The notes under the pieces are model-generated. The model was not told the origin of the DNA, did not search any database, and worked only from the letters and a program-made list of their open reading frames with translations. A DNA stretch of 64,000 nucleotides from Eudromia elegans. Its lineage: Eukaryota > Chordata > Aves > Tinamiformes > Tinamidae. The stretch is from contig PTEX01000059.1 of assembly GCA_003342815.1 (NCBI GenBank), positions 3,869,274-3,933,273 on the forward strand, written 5' to 3'. Shown here piece after piece: positions 14,501 through 29,471 of this stretch (positions within the stretch are counted from its first letter, which is position 1; each line of letters opens with the position of its first letter). The translations under genes were made by a program, and so were the position numbers.

Positions 14501-16189
14501 ATTTTCCACGTTCATCAGGATTGCCAGCCTGGGGCAAGCTTAATTAAAGTCAATGGAGAAAAAAATTGAATAGTTAAAAGTGCTATTTGGGGTTCATAGA
14601 GCTTGAATAACTCAAAATATGAAATATTCAATTACTAATAATTGTGAGGTTTTGTTTGGTGAGCATTTTCTCACTCACTCCACACTTCATATCCTTCTCC
14701 TTTCTGCTAGACAGAAGGGTTAAAATGGGACATAACAAGTAGCTCAGCTCTTAGACTGAAGAGTTTTCACGTTTTCCCACATTTCCCCAGCCCTTCACTC
14801 TTTGTCACCTTGGTCTCTCCTATTGATCTTGACTGTTGCTTGCTGGCTTGCTCATTCCCTCCTGCCTGAAACACAGTCTCTCCTCTCTGCCTTTTGTGCC
14901 TCTTCCAAGTGTGATCATGATTCATGAGGCGATGACCTGGCTTTGAACGTGACTTTACCTTTAGCAGATCTTTTGGCTTAAGTACCAGAGAGAGTCTGAA
15001 TTTCTTACTGACTTGGACACAACCAACTCCAATGGTTTAAGTGGCGATTCACAGACAATGATGCTAGGACTTACTTTCGACACAAACTCAACAGACTTTG
15101 TAAAAGAAAAGTCTGTTGGACAAAGAGGATGAAATTCAAAATGATTTTATTTCCTGGATTATACAATTAGCAAAGGTTAGTTAACAGCAGGTCAGAGATG
15201 TCCTATCCAAAGATGCATCCTGCGTCTGGAGTTCCACAGCATGGGAGGCACAGGTCACTGTGACTGATGTTCCTGTAAAAGAAAAAGAGGGATTGAGCCA
15301 TTTTTTGAACTTTAAAATTAGAAAACAAATTAGATTAAAAGTTATATTAATGTGTTAAAATAGGAAACAAAAGCACCAAAGGCAACATCCTACACTAGTA
15401 TTAGCTATATCCTACTTTATTCAAAATATGGCCCATGAACAGGGACATGATTTCTCAGTTTTGGACTATTCCACAATTCCAGGATTACTCGGAGAAACAA
15501 AAGGTAAGGTTCATTAAGTGACTGAAGAAGATGCCAGATTTGAAAGAAATGGTTTTAACATATTTTGCTTTCTTAGCATAAAAGAAAATCCTAACCTGGA
15601 GAATTGGCAAATTAATTAACATATCCTCCAATATTTAATAACACCTCAGGAGAAGACAACTTTTAAAATGTGAAACCCTTGACATTGCCAGTATAAAAAA
15701 ATAAAGTACATGTCTCTCAGTGGGTACCAGGGACCTATATTATGTCCTACTGCTGGTTACAGAATTTTCAATATTTTCTTATCCTTTTTCACTCATATGA
15801 ACTGCAGCTTATAGCAGTGGTAATCATTTCCTGTGTTTGAAAAAGAGATGAAAGCATTCATGGATGAAAGCAAGTTGGATTTAATCTCCTTCTCTCTCAT
15901 CCAGTGCACTGTACTGATCATTTTCCAAAAAAACAAGACTTAAGCTCATTTTTGTCATGACAAAACTAGTTTCATAATAATCAGATGGCAATTCCTAGTG
16001 TACACAATTCTAATATAATTACCAGGAGGAAATGTAGAGGGAGTTGCAGGTTTGAGATAAAGAAAAGCCTGTGAATTTTGTATTAATGTCTCAGACTCTC
16101 TTATTTGTGCAAGTAATCAATCTTTCGGGGAGTAGAATAGTAATTCTTTGTGAAAAAATGACAAGAGTCTGAGGAAGAAAGAAGATAAT
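11561..16189. other. Intergenic, no gene recognised
   Basis: Unique AT-rich sequence. Overlapping frames at 12971-13334 show no protein family. A short TA run lies at about 12459-12470. Confidence 0.7.
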
Positions 16190-16400
16190 CTGAGTTTCAT
16201 TCTGTACACAGCAGGTCAGCTGTGATTGACAAAGCTCATCACAAAACTATAGCTCCCGGAATAATCCCAATAGCAGAGTTTCATTTGCAGCCGAAGCAGT
16301 GTTAATGACATGTTTAACAGCTGCTTGTTGAAGTTGGGAATCTGCATTAACCTGCAGAGCAGTGAACAGAGAAATGAGGGGAAGTATTGAAATCAAGCCT
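16190..16400. promoter_or_regulatory. Candidate conserved non-coding element with PBX/MEIS-like site
   Basis: CAGCTGTGATTGACAAAG at 16218-16235 joins an E-box CAGCTG to TGATTGAC, a classic TALE homeodomain (PBX/MEIS) type site. TTAATGACATG and TTTAACAGCTGCTTGTTG follow. The opposite-strand open frame of 85 codons here is not convincing as a gene. Confidence 0.3.
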
Positions 16401-19400
16401 TCATTATGCTGACAGCTCAGGGTAAGGGGTAGTGAGGGGTTCATGGAGCAGGAGGGTGGAAAGGCCCAGGTTTGGAGGGTTAAGTTGCAGATAAGGATAG
16501 TCAAGGAGATGACAGCGCCTGATCGATAAACACAAAAGGCTGCAAAAGGGAACTAACGTGCTCGACTCAAGGCACTGAGGAAGGGAAAATTAGACAACTA
16601 GAACAAATAAAAAAGGAGAGGTGGAAAATTCAGAGCTGACAGCATGGCTTGTGAAGAGTAAAGCCAGTAGCACAGTGCCTTGCAGGCTATCATGGTATCA
16701 AGATGGTTCAGCTGGCCCGTTCACTCTCTATTTGCTCCCTTTTATCCAAAGACCTCTACCCTGTTTAAAAGGGACCAATTTCACAGCATTCAGCCTCCTG
16801 CTGATACTCATTTCAAGATGAAAGACCGTTCCCTAATGAAGAAACAATGACAGGATGCTGAATGTCTTTCCATGCCACACGGGTATCTAGCAACTACAAA
16901 TTTAGAAGTCCAGGACTGACTCCAGTCCTCCCGCAAGCAATGCGCATGTTATCAGGCAGCATGCATGCTTGAATTTGCCACAGAGCACACTGTCCTGAAC
17001 TCACGCTAATATCAATGGCATGCAATCAAAGGGCAAAGGCCTGAAAGTCTCTCATCGGTGCTCCTGTGGCAGTGCCAGCAGGCACTTCTTGTTGGAGATG
17101 AAAATTAACAGGTGTAAATAAACGTACAGTAACATCATAGGGCTAAGCAAAAATGCTTCGTGCTGTGCTTTGTTTCCCCGGGCAGTGGACTCAACTAGAG
17201 CTTCCACTAAAGCTGTGGGAAGGCCATCCCTCACCCTAATTATGCTGACCTTGCTTGCCTGAGCAAGCTTAGCTGGCCTTTTTCATTGGACTGGGTTGTT
17301 CTCTGTTGCCTCATGGTATAAATGGGACTCATTTAACCCTCCAGGAGCCCATTTAAATGAGACCAAGGCATTTAACTTCCACCTGAGTCTTACTTCTGAT
17401 ATTCCTTAAGCTTCCAGACAGGAAATCTCAAGACATATTCCAGCTTGTCTAGAGAGCTTCTCAAGCATCTGACCAGATATTTTTCATGGGTGCTGAAAGC
17501 ATTTGTGCTTAGCTTAGGTGCTTAGACAGCTTCTGATGTATTCTTATTACACACCTTTACCATTAACCCACATGATCATGCCTGAGAAGCTGGCAAAGCT
17601 GGCAAGAACTTTCACCCCACAAGAATATTTGGTATTCAAAGCCAAAACATCGCAAGGGTAAGTGCAAGCCACAGGAAGCAAATAAAATTCTGAATACATG
17701 CAAGGGAGATCCAAGTTTTGGTGTCATGCTAGTGGTAAGGTCTGCTATTCGATCTCCCAACAAATTTCCTCCTGTGTATTCAGTTCCACTGATTTATTTG
17801 TTACCTCTTTTTGTTGTTGTTGTTTTCTCAGTTCATATGTTTGTCTCTAGTATGGGTCAAAATCTCTGCTCTGGAGCAACATTTTCTGGGAAGCAAGCCA
17901 AAATACAACTGATGCTCTCTGAAAACAATTGGAGAAAGCAGAGTAGAAATGAACTGGCACGGTCCAGAGGCTAGAGAGGGAGTCTAGAGAGGCTAGAGAG
18001 GGAGATCTGCATTACATGAATACCTTCAGATTGAAACATCATAAGACAAAAGGCACTATTTCTTGATGTTCTATTAGTCAGAAAGGTTTTTAGTTACAGG
18101 CAAAATAAAATCAGGTTAAATATTGAATGTTTCTAATATTGAATGCTTGTTTGCATGTGAGGAACGTGTTTGCCAGCATTTTGGAAGACAGACTTTTCAC
18201 CAGCATTTGCAGATAACCTCCTGACATCTTAAGGAACATAATGACCCTTTGGCTGCTAAACGCTGCACCAGGGTAAAAACAGACATTGAAAATGCTTAAG
18301 GTACAAGTAATACACATCATCTTTCGCAGCCAAAATCTGCTGCCCTTCAGAAAATAAATGAGTTTTGTCATTTTAGCTTTATATCCAGAAAGAGCTTCTC
18401 TTGCTGTGAAAAATTTTACCTCCTACCTCGACTGTCCTGTGAACTGTGATGCTTAAAATCATTCAAACTTCGTGATCATTTTCTTTAAGAAGATATTTGT
18501 TGTCAGTGAATAATATCAGATACTGTTTTTAGTCTTCTTTATGCATATCTGCTGGCTATTGCATTATCAAAAGACTTAGACAGTATTGTTAATTTCTCCC
18601 CTAAAACCTATGCCACGGATTTACACTGATCCTGATGGTTTTGACAGTAAAATCTACTCCTGGGACAGTCTTCTTAATCCAGGTTCTCAAACAAACCTGA
18701 GGGCAAAGACTGAATGATAGTAAGCTGTTGAATGTGAAAATAAATAACAAACAAAAGGAAATGAGATATATCTATGAAACAGTTTGGCAGTGTGTTTAAA
18801 AGCCTTTGCTTTGATTTTCACATCTTGCTTTTTTTTTTTAATAAAATTACTATGTTAGATAGAGAATTTTCTCGAGTTTAGGAAGTTGTTTTATTTTCAG
18901 CTAAACTTTTAATTTTGTAGTGGCCAGGGAGCTTATTACATAGAGTACAAATTCAGAAGACCGAATTAGACTTCATCTCTAAATACACAAGAATATGTAG
19001 TCACTAGGATTAACAGTCAGTTCAGTTGCCACTCTCTTTTGCTTCAAAATATCAAGAGTATCATAATTGCTATTGCATTTTACCATAATTTAAAAATTTG
19101 AATATTTGCTATATGTTAATTGTAAATATTGAGGAGGGATGATAGCATCTCATGTGCCACTTATGGGTCTCTACAACTGACTTCATCAAGTGCTCAATCT
19201 CCCCCCACTTACCTTCCAAGTAAAAAAGCCAGCTAATACATACTCATACTCTACTAGCAAAAGCAAAGTTTAGTTTAATTTGGCTATGCAAAAGCTGGAA
19301 GAAAGGATATATGGAAGTTATAATCCTGAGAGTTTTCTTAAAGAGACATATTTCCTATTGACTGTTTTTTCCTGATTTTTTTTAACATCAGATCTGCCTA

Positions 19401-22400
19401 ATTTTCTCAGTTGATATTAGCTAGATTTGTAAGTGCTGCAGAGAAGCAGCTGTCATCACTTGAAGAAGAGAGGTGAAGGGATATACCGAGATGCTTCACT
19501 GGGCCAGAGATAAACCCATTCCTATTCCTTTGGCCACACGGCTCCCATGTTCAGCAGTGTTCAGCAAACTGGCAGTTAAACTAGCAAAGCTTTCAAGCTT
19601 GTAGACTCAAATGTCAGTGGCAGTACTCTAACAAACTAGGATTGCTACAAGCACAAATGATGATAGAGCTGCTGTAATGTTCTTAAACCAGTTGTAGGAG
19701 TTAGACATATCTGAGAACTTCATAATTTTCGCCCATTTTACTGGCCACTGAGCACCCTACTGAAAACCCCTACGAAATTCAGAATGTTCAACTGCAGTTG
19801 TATTTATGCTACACCACCAAGAAGTCTCTCCATAGAGAACAAGAAGTCTTGCAGAGGAGAATTAGCTCTCTGAGCAATAAGGAGCCTTCAAAACTAGGAT
19901 GCCGCAGTAGGAAAATATGGGATTCATTCATGGATATATTCACAACTCCAGAGCTAGGAGAAAGGAAGAAAATCAAGTAGATAAGAATGGCCTAAGGATA
20001 TTGCGTTTTTAATTGTATTTTGGTGTTAAATACTGAAATTCTAGAGCAGCCTTTTTACATTTGCTTCAGACCAATAAAACCAAAAAGGAGATGACCACCT
20101 TCTGACCAAGTACATATACCCCACTTAGCTCACTATAGTCCAGTCAGTGTAAGAAAAGGATTGTGTTACCTTATAGTGGGAGTGTGTGCTATATTCACCA
20201 TCAGCGTTTCAGGGCTCTCCTCATAGACAGGTAAGAATGAGGAGGCAGTAATACAAGTATGAATCAAACTCTACACCTGCCTGAATAAATCTCATGCACT
20301 AATGGACTGAATTATAGGAGATGATCTTGTTGCCATATGTGCCATATGATTTTATTACTAAGTAATATATTTCTAGATTTCTTTTTTTTTCATTCTCAAG
20401 CTGGGACAAATGTCAGCATTTTGATATTTTTCCTATATTAAAAAATTAGGGGGATAGAATTGCCTCAAGTCAATTAAAATATTCCCTCTACATTTCAGCC
20501 TTTTACAAAAGTCTGCCATATAATTAGTCTGGCTTACAATGCAATCAGTTATTCTGTGCTGGAAATAGCAATTTTTACAGACAGAATGTCAGAAGAGAAT
20601 TTTCAGGATATTTTATCAAGATTTCAAAATAAAAAGTTTAAATGAATCAGCATTTCTCAGTCATCTCCAAATAATTATAATGAATGCCTTCTAATTTGAA
20701 GGGAAGCCTACTAAATTCTGTTTTAGTGTATGAATTCTCCTATGCATATTGATTTATATATGTATCTTTCCCAAGTTCATAACCTGAAAGGGGAGTACTG
20801 AGTGAGATGATACAAAAGTACCACCTTAGGAAAGTGTGAAAGTGAAAAAAGGAAGCAAGGGTAGATTTTGCATAGAATTAGTACAAGAGATTTCAAAACG
20901 TGTATGAAATAGGACACAGGAAGAAGTGAACTAAAAATGAACATACAAATGGGAAATGACAAAGCACAAAGCTCAAGAAATAATGAGTAAGGAGCCTGCA
21001 GAACAGTAAAAACTCTCGCTTTACCTGGGGTAAAGAGGGGAAACAATAAATCCTTCTTTTGTCATTGTATGATCAAAAAAAGTAATCACAACACTAATTT
21101 TGGCCTTGAGGTGAGGAAGCCGGATGAAACTTTACAGTCATGATAGAACATTAGAATACTTTTTGGTAATGGTCTCTCCTTTCCTTTAAATCTGTGAAGA
21201 TGAAGATTTGGAAGACTGAAATTCTCTCATGAATGTTGTGGAAATGTGATTACAGCTAAATTAGCCATATGCGATGCATGCTAATTACACCACATATACA
21301 GTGTGAGTGCAAAGTCATAAAGAAAATATTTAAGACAAAAGTAGAGCTCCAAAAGGTATTGTGAGTAGCTTAATAATATTAATACGCAATGGCAGTACAA
21401 ATGAGAGCCAAGTCCGCTCATAACTCTCTGGGGATCACAGTTCCACTTCTTTAAGGGTGAGTGACAGTCGATGGCAGTTAACAGTCATCACAACTGAGGT
21501 AAACCAAAATCCTCAAGAATTTTCCTGGGCAGAAGTCACTACAGTAAGATCCTTGGTGGAACAAGGATCTCTGAGCCTGTATTATTAGATAAAGAAGATC
21601 TGTAACTCAAAGCATATTGACATCTGAGGTATGCACATATCAGAGGGATTGCCTCACTCATGGTCTTGCCTGAGACTGTTATCTGAGCACATACAGCAGA
21701 TAGGAGTATGCTAGCTGCAGTCCTGGAGTATGTCTTCTGGTTTAGTCGCATCAAATAACCAGTTTCACACACTCTGAGACTACTCCACCCTATCAGGATG
21801 CAGTAAGGGGAATAAAGTGTGACATTTCCTCAAAAGCACACTCTTGGGCTGAACAAAATACACTAGTGTGCCACATCCTTGACTGGCTATCAACAAAAAG
21901 GTAGTCAGTCAGAATATCCTCCCGCTGCAATGGTCTCCTAAACTGGAGAACTGGAGGGAGAAACAGTGGAGAACTGTAGTGATGAATCACAGCCTTGTTT
22001 TCACATTTTCTCATGAATGGCCACTACAAGAAGAAAACATATGTGATCTTTCATCTTTCTGTTGGTCACCGAAAGGTCAGGACCATGAATAACCTGAGTA
22101 AGGGGATGGAAAAGAGTGAGGAAATGATTTTCATACCATAGTAATGGCCAAGTCTACAAAACGTCTCTTGTTCCATGACTTAGGCTCTTTCCCCTTTCCT
22201 TATTTTTCCTTATTTCCATCTCTCTCCAGTTGGGTGCAGGTACTATGAACTTCAAGTATGAATTATAGTTGAACCTGGTATTTGAGCAGTTTTAAAACTA
22301 AAAGTTTTGTTTTATTTTGTATTCATTTGTATGTATAGAAGAGCCTGCCACATCTTAGATTGCCAGCACTGAAGCAGATGTTCATATTATTTAACTTAAA

Positions 22401-23017
22401 AAGTAGCTTCTCTACAGCTTCCACTAAGTTTTAGCCAGTTTATCTATGAAGCTGATCTCACAGAATGTTTCCTTGATTCACATCTGATAAAGATCCACAG
22501 TACTAGCTCTGTCAGGATTCTTAGGGGAAGATAAATAGCAGATAAACCCTTCATGGCAAGCAGAAGTGAATCCCATTCTCTGTCTAGCATGATAGTCAAT
22601 ACTCAGGGAACACCTTTGAAAGACCTTTGTTCTCTAAGCTCAAAGGTAAAGAATTTAGGGGAAAATGTGGAAGACGCTTACAACCTTTGGATGCTTTTAT
22701 AATTTGGCCATTGGTACCTGTGCAGGATTTTAGGGTATGACTATCTCTAATTGATGCTCTGGTGTTTCAGCCACTTACCACTTGCAGTGATGATGTTCAC
22801 TAAATGGGAATCTGTCCTGTACTTCAAGAGGAGCTATTTGTCTCCTCTTTGCCATTAGCTCAGTGGAGACCTACACCAAGATATATTAGGGGTATGAGCT
22901 CAGCTCAGTGAGAGGCAGAAAGATAGTGAAACATAACTGAGGGCTATAAGGTAACCCCAGCTCCAATGCATCTGGGAATTCATGAATTTCTAATCTGACA
23001 TTTCTAAATCAGTTTCC
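16401..23017. other. Intergenic, no gene recognised
   Basis: Mostly unique sequence. An imperfect inverted repeat GGGACTCATTTAA / TTAAATGAGACC lies at 17324-17364, and the 22-bp tandem duplication is at 17.97 kb. No coding or RNA gene signal. Confidence 0.7.
17969..18004 (+). repeat. Short tandem duplication, period 22
   Basis: GGCTAGAGAGGGAG at 17969 recurs exactly at 17991, with TCTAGAGA between them; about 1.6 copies. Confidence 0.85.
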
Positions 23018-23041
23018 TTTTTTTTTTTTTTTTTTTTTTTT
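23018..23041 (+). repeat. Poly-T run (24 bases)
   Basis: An uninterrupted T run. No retroposed gene or SINE body was recognised on the opposite strand next to it. Confidence 0.95.
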
Positions 23042-26000
23042 AAGAAAATTGTGTTTTCCTGTGGAGAGAGACTGAATGTTAACATGGCCAAGCATGACAG
23101 TGAATGTACTAAAGTATGAAAGTACTAAAGTATTTGGTACATATATATCAGTACCTCGTGAATCTTGAGGTACAACTTATGGGCCTGTACAAAGACAGTG
23201 ACACATTACCCAATCTTTTGTTTATTATAGATGGTAGATCTTTCAGAACTACATATCCTGTATTAGAATGTGTACAGATTCAGTTATTTAAGTCAAAATA
23301 GCAAGCCATTAAAAAACAGCTGGTCAGGCGGTTGGAATGTGATTAATCTACCTATCTGATAAATTTATCTTCCTTCTTCACAAATCTGCCCATTATTAAA
23401 AACCTTTTAAACCCTATGAATTGGTTTGAAGCAGAGCTCTGAGAATATCTGATAGTGGGTACATTCTCTCCAGGGGGAATTTGGAGATTGCAACACGTTC
23501 TGAAAGAGCAATGAACATGGTACCCCTTTCCATGCTGACAAAAGGAACTATCCTCAAGAGATACTCTCAAGAGATAAAAGCATCATTTCAATAAGACAAA
23601 AGTCAAGGGCCACAGTTCTGGTCTGGGATGATAAATGTGAATATCTTATTTAGTGTGAAATGTATGTATTATTATTATTTAGTTACACTTATTTAGCATG
23701 TAAATGTGAATATATTATTTAGATCTTTTTGATAGGGTTGGGTTCTAGCCAAATTTTGCAGACAAATCTGAAAATCAATATTTTATTTTCTACATATGTG
23801 TTTTTGCATTTCAAATTCAAATTCACTTCTTTTTAAAATTTATATGATGTCAGAGAAAAGAGACACCTCATACTACAAGAAATAGATTTCTTGAATATGA
23901 TCATGTTGGTATACAAGAAGTGATTTTGGCATACTTGCTTTTGATTTTGCTTTTTTTGGTTATATTTTAGGTTCTACTATTTCTACATCTCTGATTTAAT
24001 AAATAATAATTTTTAAAGGGATTAGCCAGCTAAACACACTCAGACATACTGAATTTCCCAAGAAAAAATCTGAAGGAGGGATTGATAGCCACAAAATATT
24101 TTACTGACTTTGAAATGCATGAAATAAATATCAGTCCTTGCCTTGCTCAGGCAGCCAACACCCTGTGCTAAAGCTAAAATCTCACCTGAGTTTTGGTTAT
24201 CAGAAAGGAGAAAACTTTGATTCTCTAAATCAGGAGTAAATGAATGCACATCATAGCAACGTTATGACCATTTAATCGTTTTTCCATAAGAAAAGATTAA
24301 AATGCCTTAGTTATGCTAGATTAAATGCTCATTCGATAATTGCAATGGACAGTATGCTTTCAGAGTAAGAGAATTAAATTAAAAGAAAGACAACTACAGA
24401 AAATGTACTAGTGGTAGAATTAGACAATGTTTCATCAGTCCCTGATGTCTCTACAGTAATGAACCTGTCAAAAGATAATAATATTTTAGTGAAAGGTGTG
24501 ATTGGATAAGTCACGTTATTTATTAACTGTTACCCTAAAATATCACTTTTGTCTTATTATTAAAGAATGGTTAGAGGGCAGCAGGGATGCCTGACATAAA
24601 GCATTAAAATATGGATTATGGCTATAACAGGCCCTGGAGTGTATATGCTATGCTGTAAACTCTGTAGCATAACTTGCTAATACCCAATGACTAGGAGCAT
24701 TCAGGAAACCATAAACCATCAGAGACTTTATGCAAGTTCCTTGGATTGATACGGTAATTCAGTAGTGTATTTAGATAGCTCCCTGCAGCTATGTTTGTCA
24801 AAACATCTTAACCATCTCCTGTCTACATCCTTAGTTGCTAAGCTTGACTTCCAAAGGATAGCAACTGTTTTCTCTTCTTTTTTTTTTTTTAATGGCGGTA
24901 ATGGTCGTAGGCAGGGTTGTCTTATGGAAAAAGGATCTGTGCAGCATCAAGCACTGGTGAAATTAGAGGATAAAAACAAATTCTCTGGCATTTCCACAGC
25001 ACGTGCTTTCTATTTTGAGCCTGGACTTGGCCACCTAATGTGTGGTAAAGTATGGATCTTTATAAGTCCAATAAAATAACGAAGAGGAAAGAAATAAGCT
25101 TATAATAGGGACACTATACCAAATCTACAGATAAAATATATCTGAAATGGCTTTTCAAATCTTATTTTCTTTGTTTTTGGAAAAGTGGCGGAAAGGAAAA
25201 AGCAGAAATCCACACTTTTCGATCACTGCCCGACATTCTCACAAAGAAAAGCAAGGCATGAATAATTGTGTATTAATATTTTTATATTTTTTTATCATCT
25301 GTATTTCATGAGCCCAAGAGCAGCACTTACTAGTAGGGTTTAGCCACATTAGGTTGACCTGTAGCAGTTATTGGCTACTCAGGATATTTTGTCTTTCCTG
25401 TCTCACATCACTCTAATAAAAGGTAAAATATGGAAGTATATCAGCTTCTATATTATAGGAGCTTTCAAACAACAAACCGTATCAGGTCTAACTAATCAAA
25501 TAATATCACCAAAACTCTTCCTCAGTTTCATTCTCAAATGAAATTTAGCCTATATTTCCATAAATTGCTTTGATTAAGAGAGGATGAAAAACTACCAGTT
25601 ATACCAAGACAAAGCTAACCTTGCAGAGGAGAAATAACTATGAAAGTGACCCCATACACTGATAAAAACACAATTGCTCATGTTAGTTGCAACTGAACTG
25701 TTAAGTGTGAGTTTGCAGACCCCATTTTTCTTGTAATACAGGGCCGCTAGTAAGTCAGGGCACCCACAATTTGTTGACTTTTCCCATCATTGCCAGGATG
25801 ACTCCTATTAAATGCATTATTTCAAGAAATGGCAGTGGAGAACACTAACTCAAAAAGCTCCAGAACTGCACCTAAACTTTTAAACCTAGTATGAGAGACT
25901 GCTCGTAGGCAAACATCCTATAGTAGGATTCATACAGGATACGTGATGCAGATACCAGGAGTCAGCACGTCACCTCATCTTCATCAGGCTCTTGAGTCCT

Positions 26001-28984
26001 CAGCCCACATTCCTGTTGATACACACAACTCTTGCACATGCACATATAAACTCATGTGGAAAAACAAAAACATATAACACAATATACATAATTCTAACAG
26101 TTTGCACTTTATATTGATACTCCATTAGTGCTTTTCACATGAATTGATGTTATCAAAAACAAAGCAGACATCATGTCCCTGAAAAAACATATCCTTAGAG
26201 ATGAAGCAACACTCCTTCCTAAGAAAAACTTCCTAAGCTAGACTGCAATTATGAAATTGCAGCTGAATTTCTGCACCAGATTTCTGCCATAAACACAAAG
26301 ATCTTTTTTCTCTTGGAAAATTAAGGGTCATGTCCACTGTATAAATGCTGGTACATATATTTTACTGTTTGATTCTTTTAAGGATGATTAATGCCAACTA
26401 AATAGGTAGGTGGAAACATCAGAAATATGCAGATTAGACAGATTTAAGGCTTATCAGAGGGTTATATGAGAGCCTCTATCATCACAGATTTGCCATCGAC
26501 ATGACAATAATGTATTAATGCAGCTGCAGTAATCAAGGACACTGCACCTAGCATGATGCACAGCTTCCTAAGGAGGGGAAAACAGACAAATTCAAAGCAT
26601 ATTTGTGATTTAATGCAACCTTTGAACGTGCACATAAAAAAGCTGTGTGCCCTTCTAATGCAGGAGTCTGCAATATACAGTGCACAACATACAAAATCTG
26701 AAGACGAGGTTTCTGAGGAGGCTTGTGGAAGGAGTTTTAAGCTGCAGAGCTGCGCATTCATTGCTAGCAGTTCAAAACTAGAAATGACACATACTTGCAC
26801 ACATTGCGCTGCACACTTACAGAGACAACCTTGCCCCGAGGAAGTTTCAGACCGTGCAGCACCAGCCGGAAACTACCACATTATTGGACAGAATATAAAT
26901 AGCTCAGGTTTCTATAAAACAGTCCACACAGAAAAAAATGACAGAGGGAAGAATTGTTTTCAGCTCACACTTCTAGATGGATACCATTTGCACAGTGGCA
27001 AGCCAAGAGTTAATCTAATTCCCTAAAGCTTCTTATAAGATGACAGTTGTGAGGACGTTCAGGATAGGGCCCATTTGACTCTAATCCTACTGAGTAAAAT
27101 ATATATTTGTATATTAATCACAGTGTGCACAGAAATACCTGTGTAACAATCCATAAGGAGAAGAATGGATTATAGCGCAGAACACTCCAGATGCTCGGAA
27201 AGATTTTGCATCTTTATTTTTAACAGTCAGCAAGCCTGTCTTTCGCAGGAGGGAGGAAAAGTGACTCCACCAAGACACTTGCACTCTGGCACTTCATGTC
27301 AGCAGCACTGAGTGAGTAGGTCTGTTCTCAGCTGGCTTTCATAATGCATTTATAAAATGAAAAGGTGAGTCCTCCTGCACTCGCTGTATCGTAATTTGGA
27401 CATGTGACTCAAAGGAGGTGCCTGTGTATCAGTCACTAACCAGGCTCATATACTCATACCTTTCTGAGCAATCGCAGTGCCAAAAGGACAGAACATTCTC
27501 TGTAAGAGAAGAGCTACAGAAAACCAGGGGAAGAATATACACATCAGCATCAAGGATCAGGTGCAGTTTATTGCCAGTCTCTCTAAAAATTTACTCCTGA
27601 AATCCTTAGCACAAGCAACAACAATATACAAAGATCCGATAAGCAAAACCATTTTTTTTTCCTTCAAGGTCAGTCCCAAGACATCCCTGCTAGAACCAGC
27701 TAATTAATTTTTGGTCTCTTTAACTACAGGGTATTTGAAGCCACATGTTATGAACCATTTTCAGTCGAGATATTAAAATCAGATTACAAGAGAAAAGGCT
27801 TGTAAATATTTGCCTTCAAATGAGGCTAAGAATAAATATATATTCAGTAATTCATCCATATTTAGCAGATATTAGAGACAAAGCATAGCTTTAAATTCAC
27901 TTATCGTTTTATACAAAGAGGGGAAATAGGAAACTTGGCTTGATTAGCTTGTTTCTTCCTATGCTTTGTAATACCTTATTAAAATTTGAACTTTGAAATT
28001 GATATTATCAGTCAAATAATGTCAGCAGAACTATTTAATCTGTGGTTAGAGCTTTATTAATAGAACTTTTATTTGAAGTATTTTATATCCAAAGAGAAAA
28101 AAATCCCTCAGTTCAAGTGTAACAAATTAGCTGCCTTCAAAGGTTTAAAGACAAATTAAAAGTACTTTTAAAAAACACAAAAAAACCTAAAGCCTGAAAT
28201 GGACTTGGAAGTCCATCATTTTTCTTCGCTGATTCTGTTTTAAAACTCTACATAACTTGCTGCTAAATAAAACTTACTGAATATAGCTTATACACACACA
28301 CACACTTTAGATTTATAAGAGTATAGTCCTTTCATTTAGGAAACTGCTTTTGTTTTCCCGGTCAAAGAGGGGAAGTATTCAGGTCTTAATGTGCTGCAAG
28401 GTTTGAATGGCCTACTGCAGTAAGCAGCCAAAGACTAGACTGCTGTTTTCCCCGGGAGAGACTCATAAAAGATGTTACCTGTTTTCCTTCATTACCAATA
28501 ACATTTCAACAATTAAAGAATGCTTGAAAGGTATGGAAATGAAACAGGAAAATCACTAGTGGTGATTTTACTGATATTAACTGATGAGACAATGATTTGG
28601 TCTGAGAGACCAAATCCAAAAAGCATATATATAATTATTTTTAAGAAAATTAGGATGATATTGCAGCCTCTAAGAGCACACTAAAAATGAAAATCACTTC
28701 CGAATTTTGGCAATAGAGGAGCTGCATTTATGGAAACCTGAGTGACTGTCATTCATCGTATTCTATTTTGTGCTATCGGAATGTCATTTGAAATAGATTT
28801 CGGTTTCTCCATAAAGTATCTTTTCATCTCCACTGACACATGCACCAAATACTGCAGAGTGAACCTTATAAAGAGATACACATGAGAGAACGAATCAGGG
28901 AGTCTTGCTGTGCATTGTTGTTTTTTCAGTAAATATCCCAGTTGTCAGCTCTGTCAGTTATGAATTTGCAAGGATAGATTTCCG
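23042..28984. other. Intergenic, no gene recognised
   Basis: The largest non-repetitive frame (157 codons, plus, 26553-27026) overlaps a 112-codon minus frame. Neither shows a domain, biased composition or splice pattern. A T run lies at about 24877-24890. Confidence 0.7.
28292..28305 (+). repeat. Short (AC)7 microsatellite
   Basis: Seven AC units sit in AT-rich sequence. Confidence 0.85.
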
Positions 28985-29209
28985 CTTGAAAAGAGAAAAA
29001 GAAAAAGAAAGAAGGAAAAGAGATAAAGCAAGAAAGACAGAGAGAAAGAGTAAGGAAGAAAAAAGAGAAAGAAAGGAAAGAAGGAAGGAAAACACAGAAG
29101 GAAGAAGAAAGAGAGAAATGGAAAGAGAAAGAGAGAAAGAGAAAAAGAAAGAGAAAGAGAGGAGAGAAGGAGAGAGAGAGAAAGAAAGAGAGAAAGAGAG
29201 AAAGAAGAG

Positions 29210-29296
<87 letters not shown>

Positions 29297-29299
29297 AAN

Positions 29300-29394
<95 letters not shown>

Positions 29395-29432
29395 GAAGAA
29401 AGAAAGAGAGAAAGAAAGAAAGAAAGAGAGAG

Positions 29433-29471
<39 letters not shown>

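Noticed and set aside
26462-27026. Overlapping 157-codon (plus) and 112-codon (minus) frames
   Set aside because: Neither resembles a known family. Opposed frames of this length are expected by chance somewhere in 64 kb.
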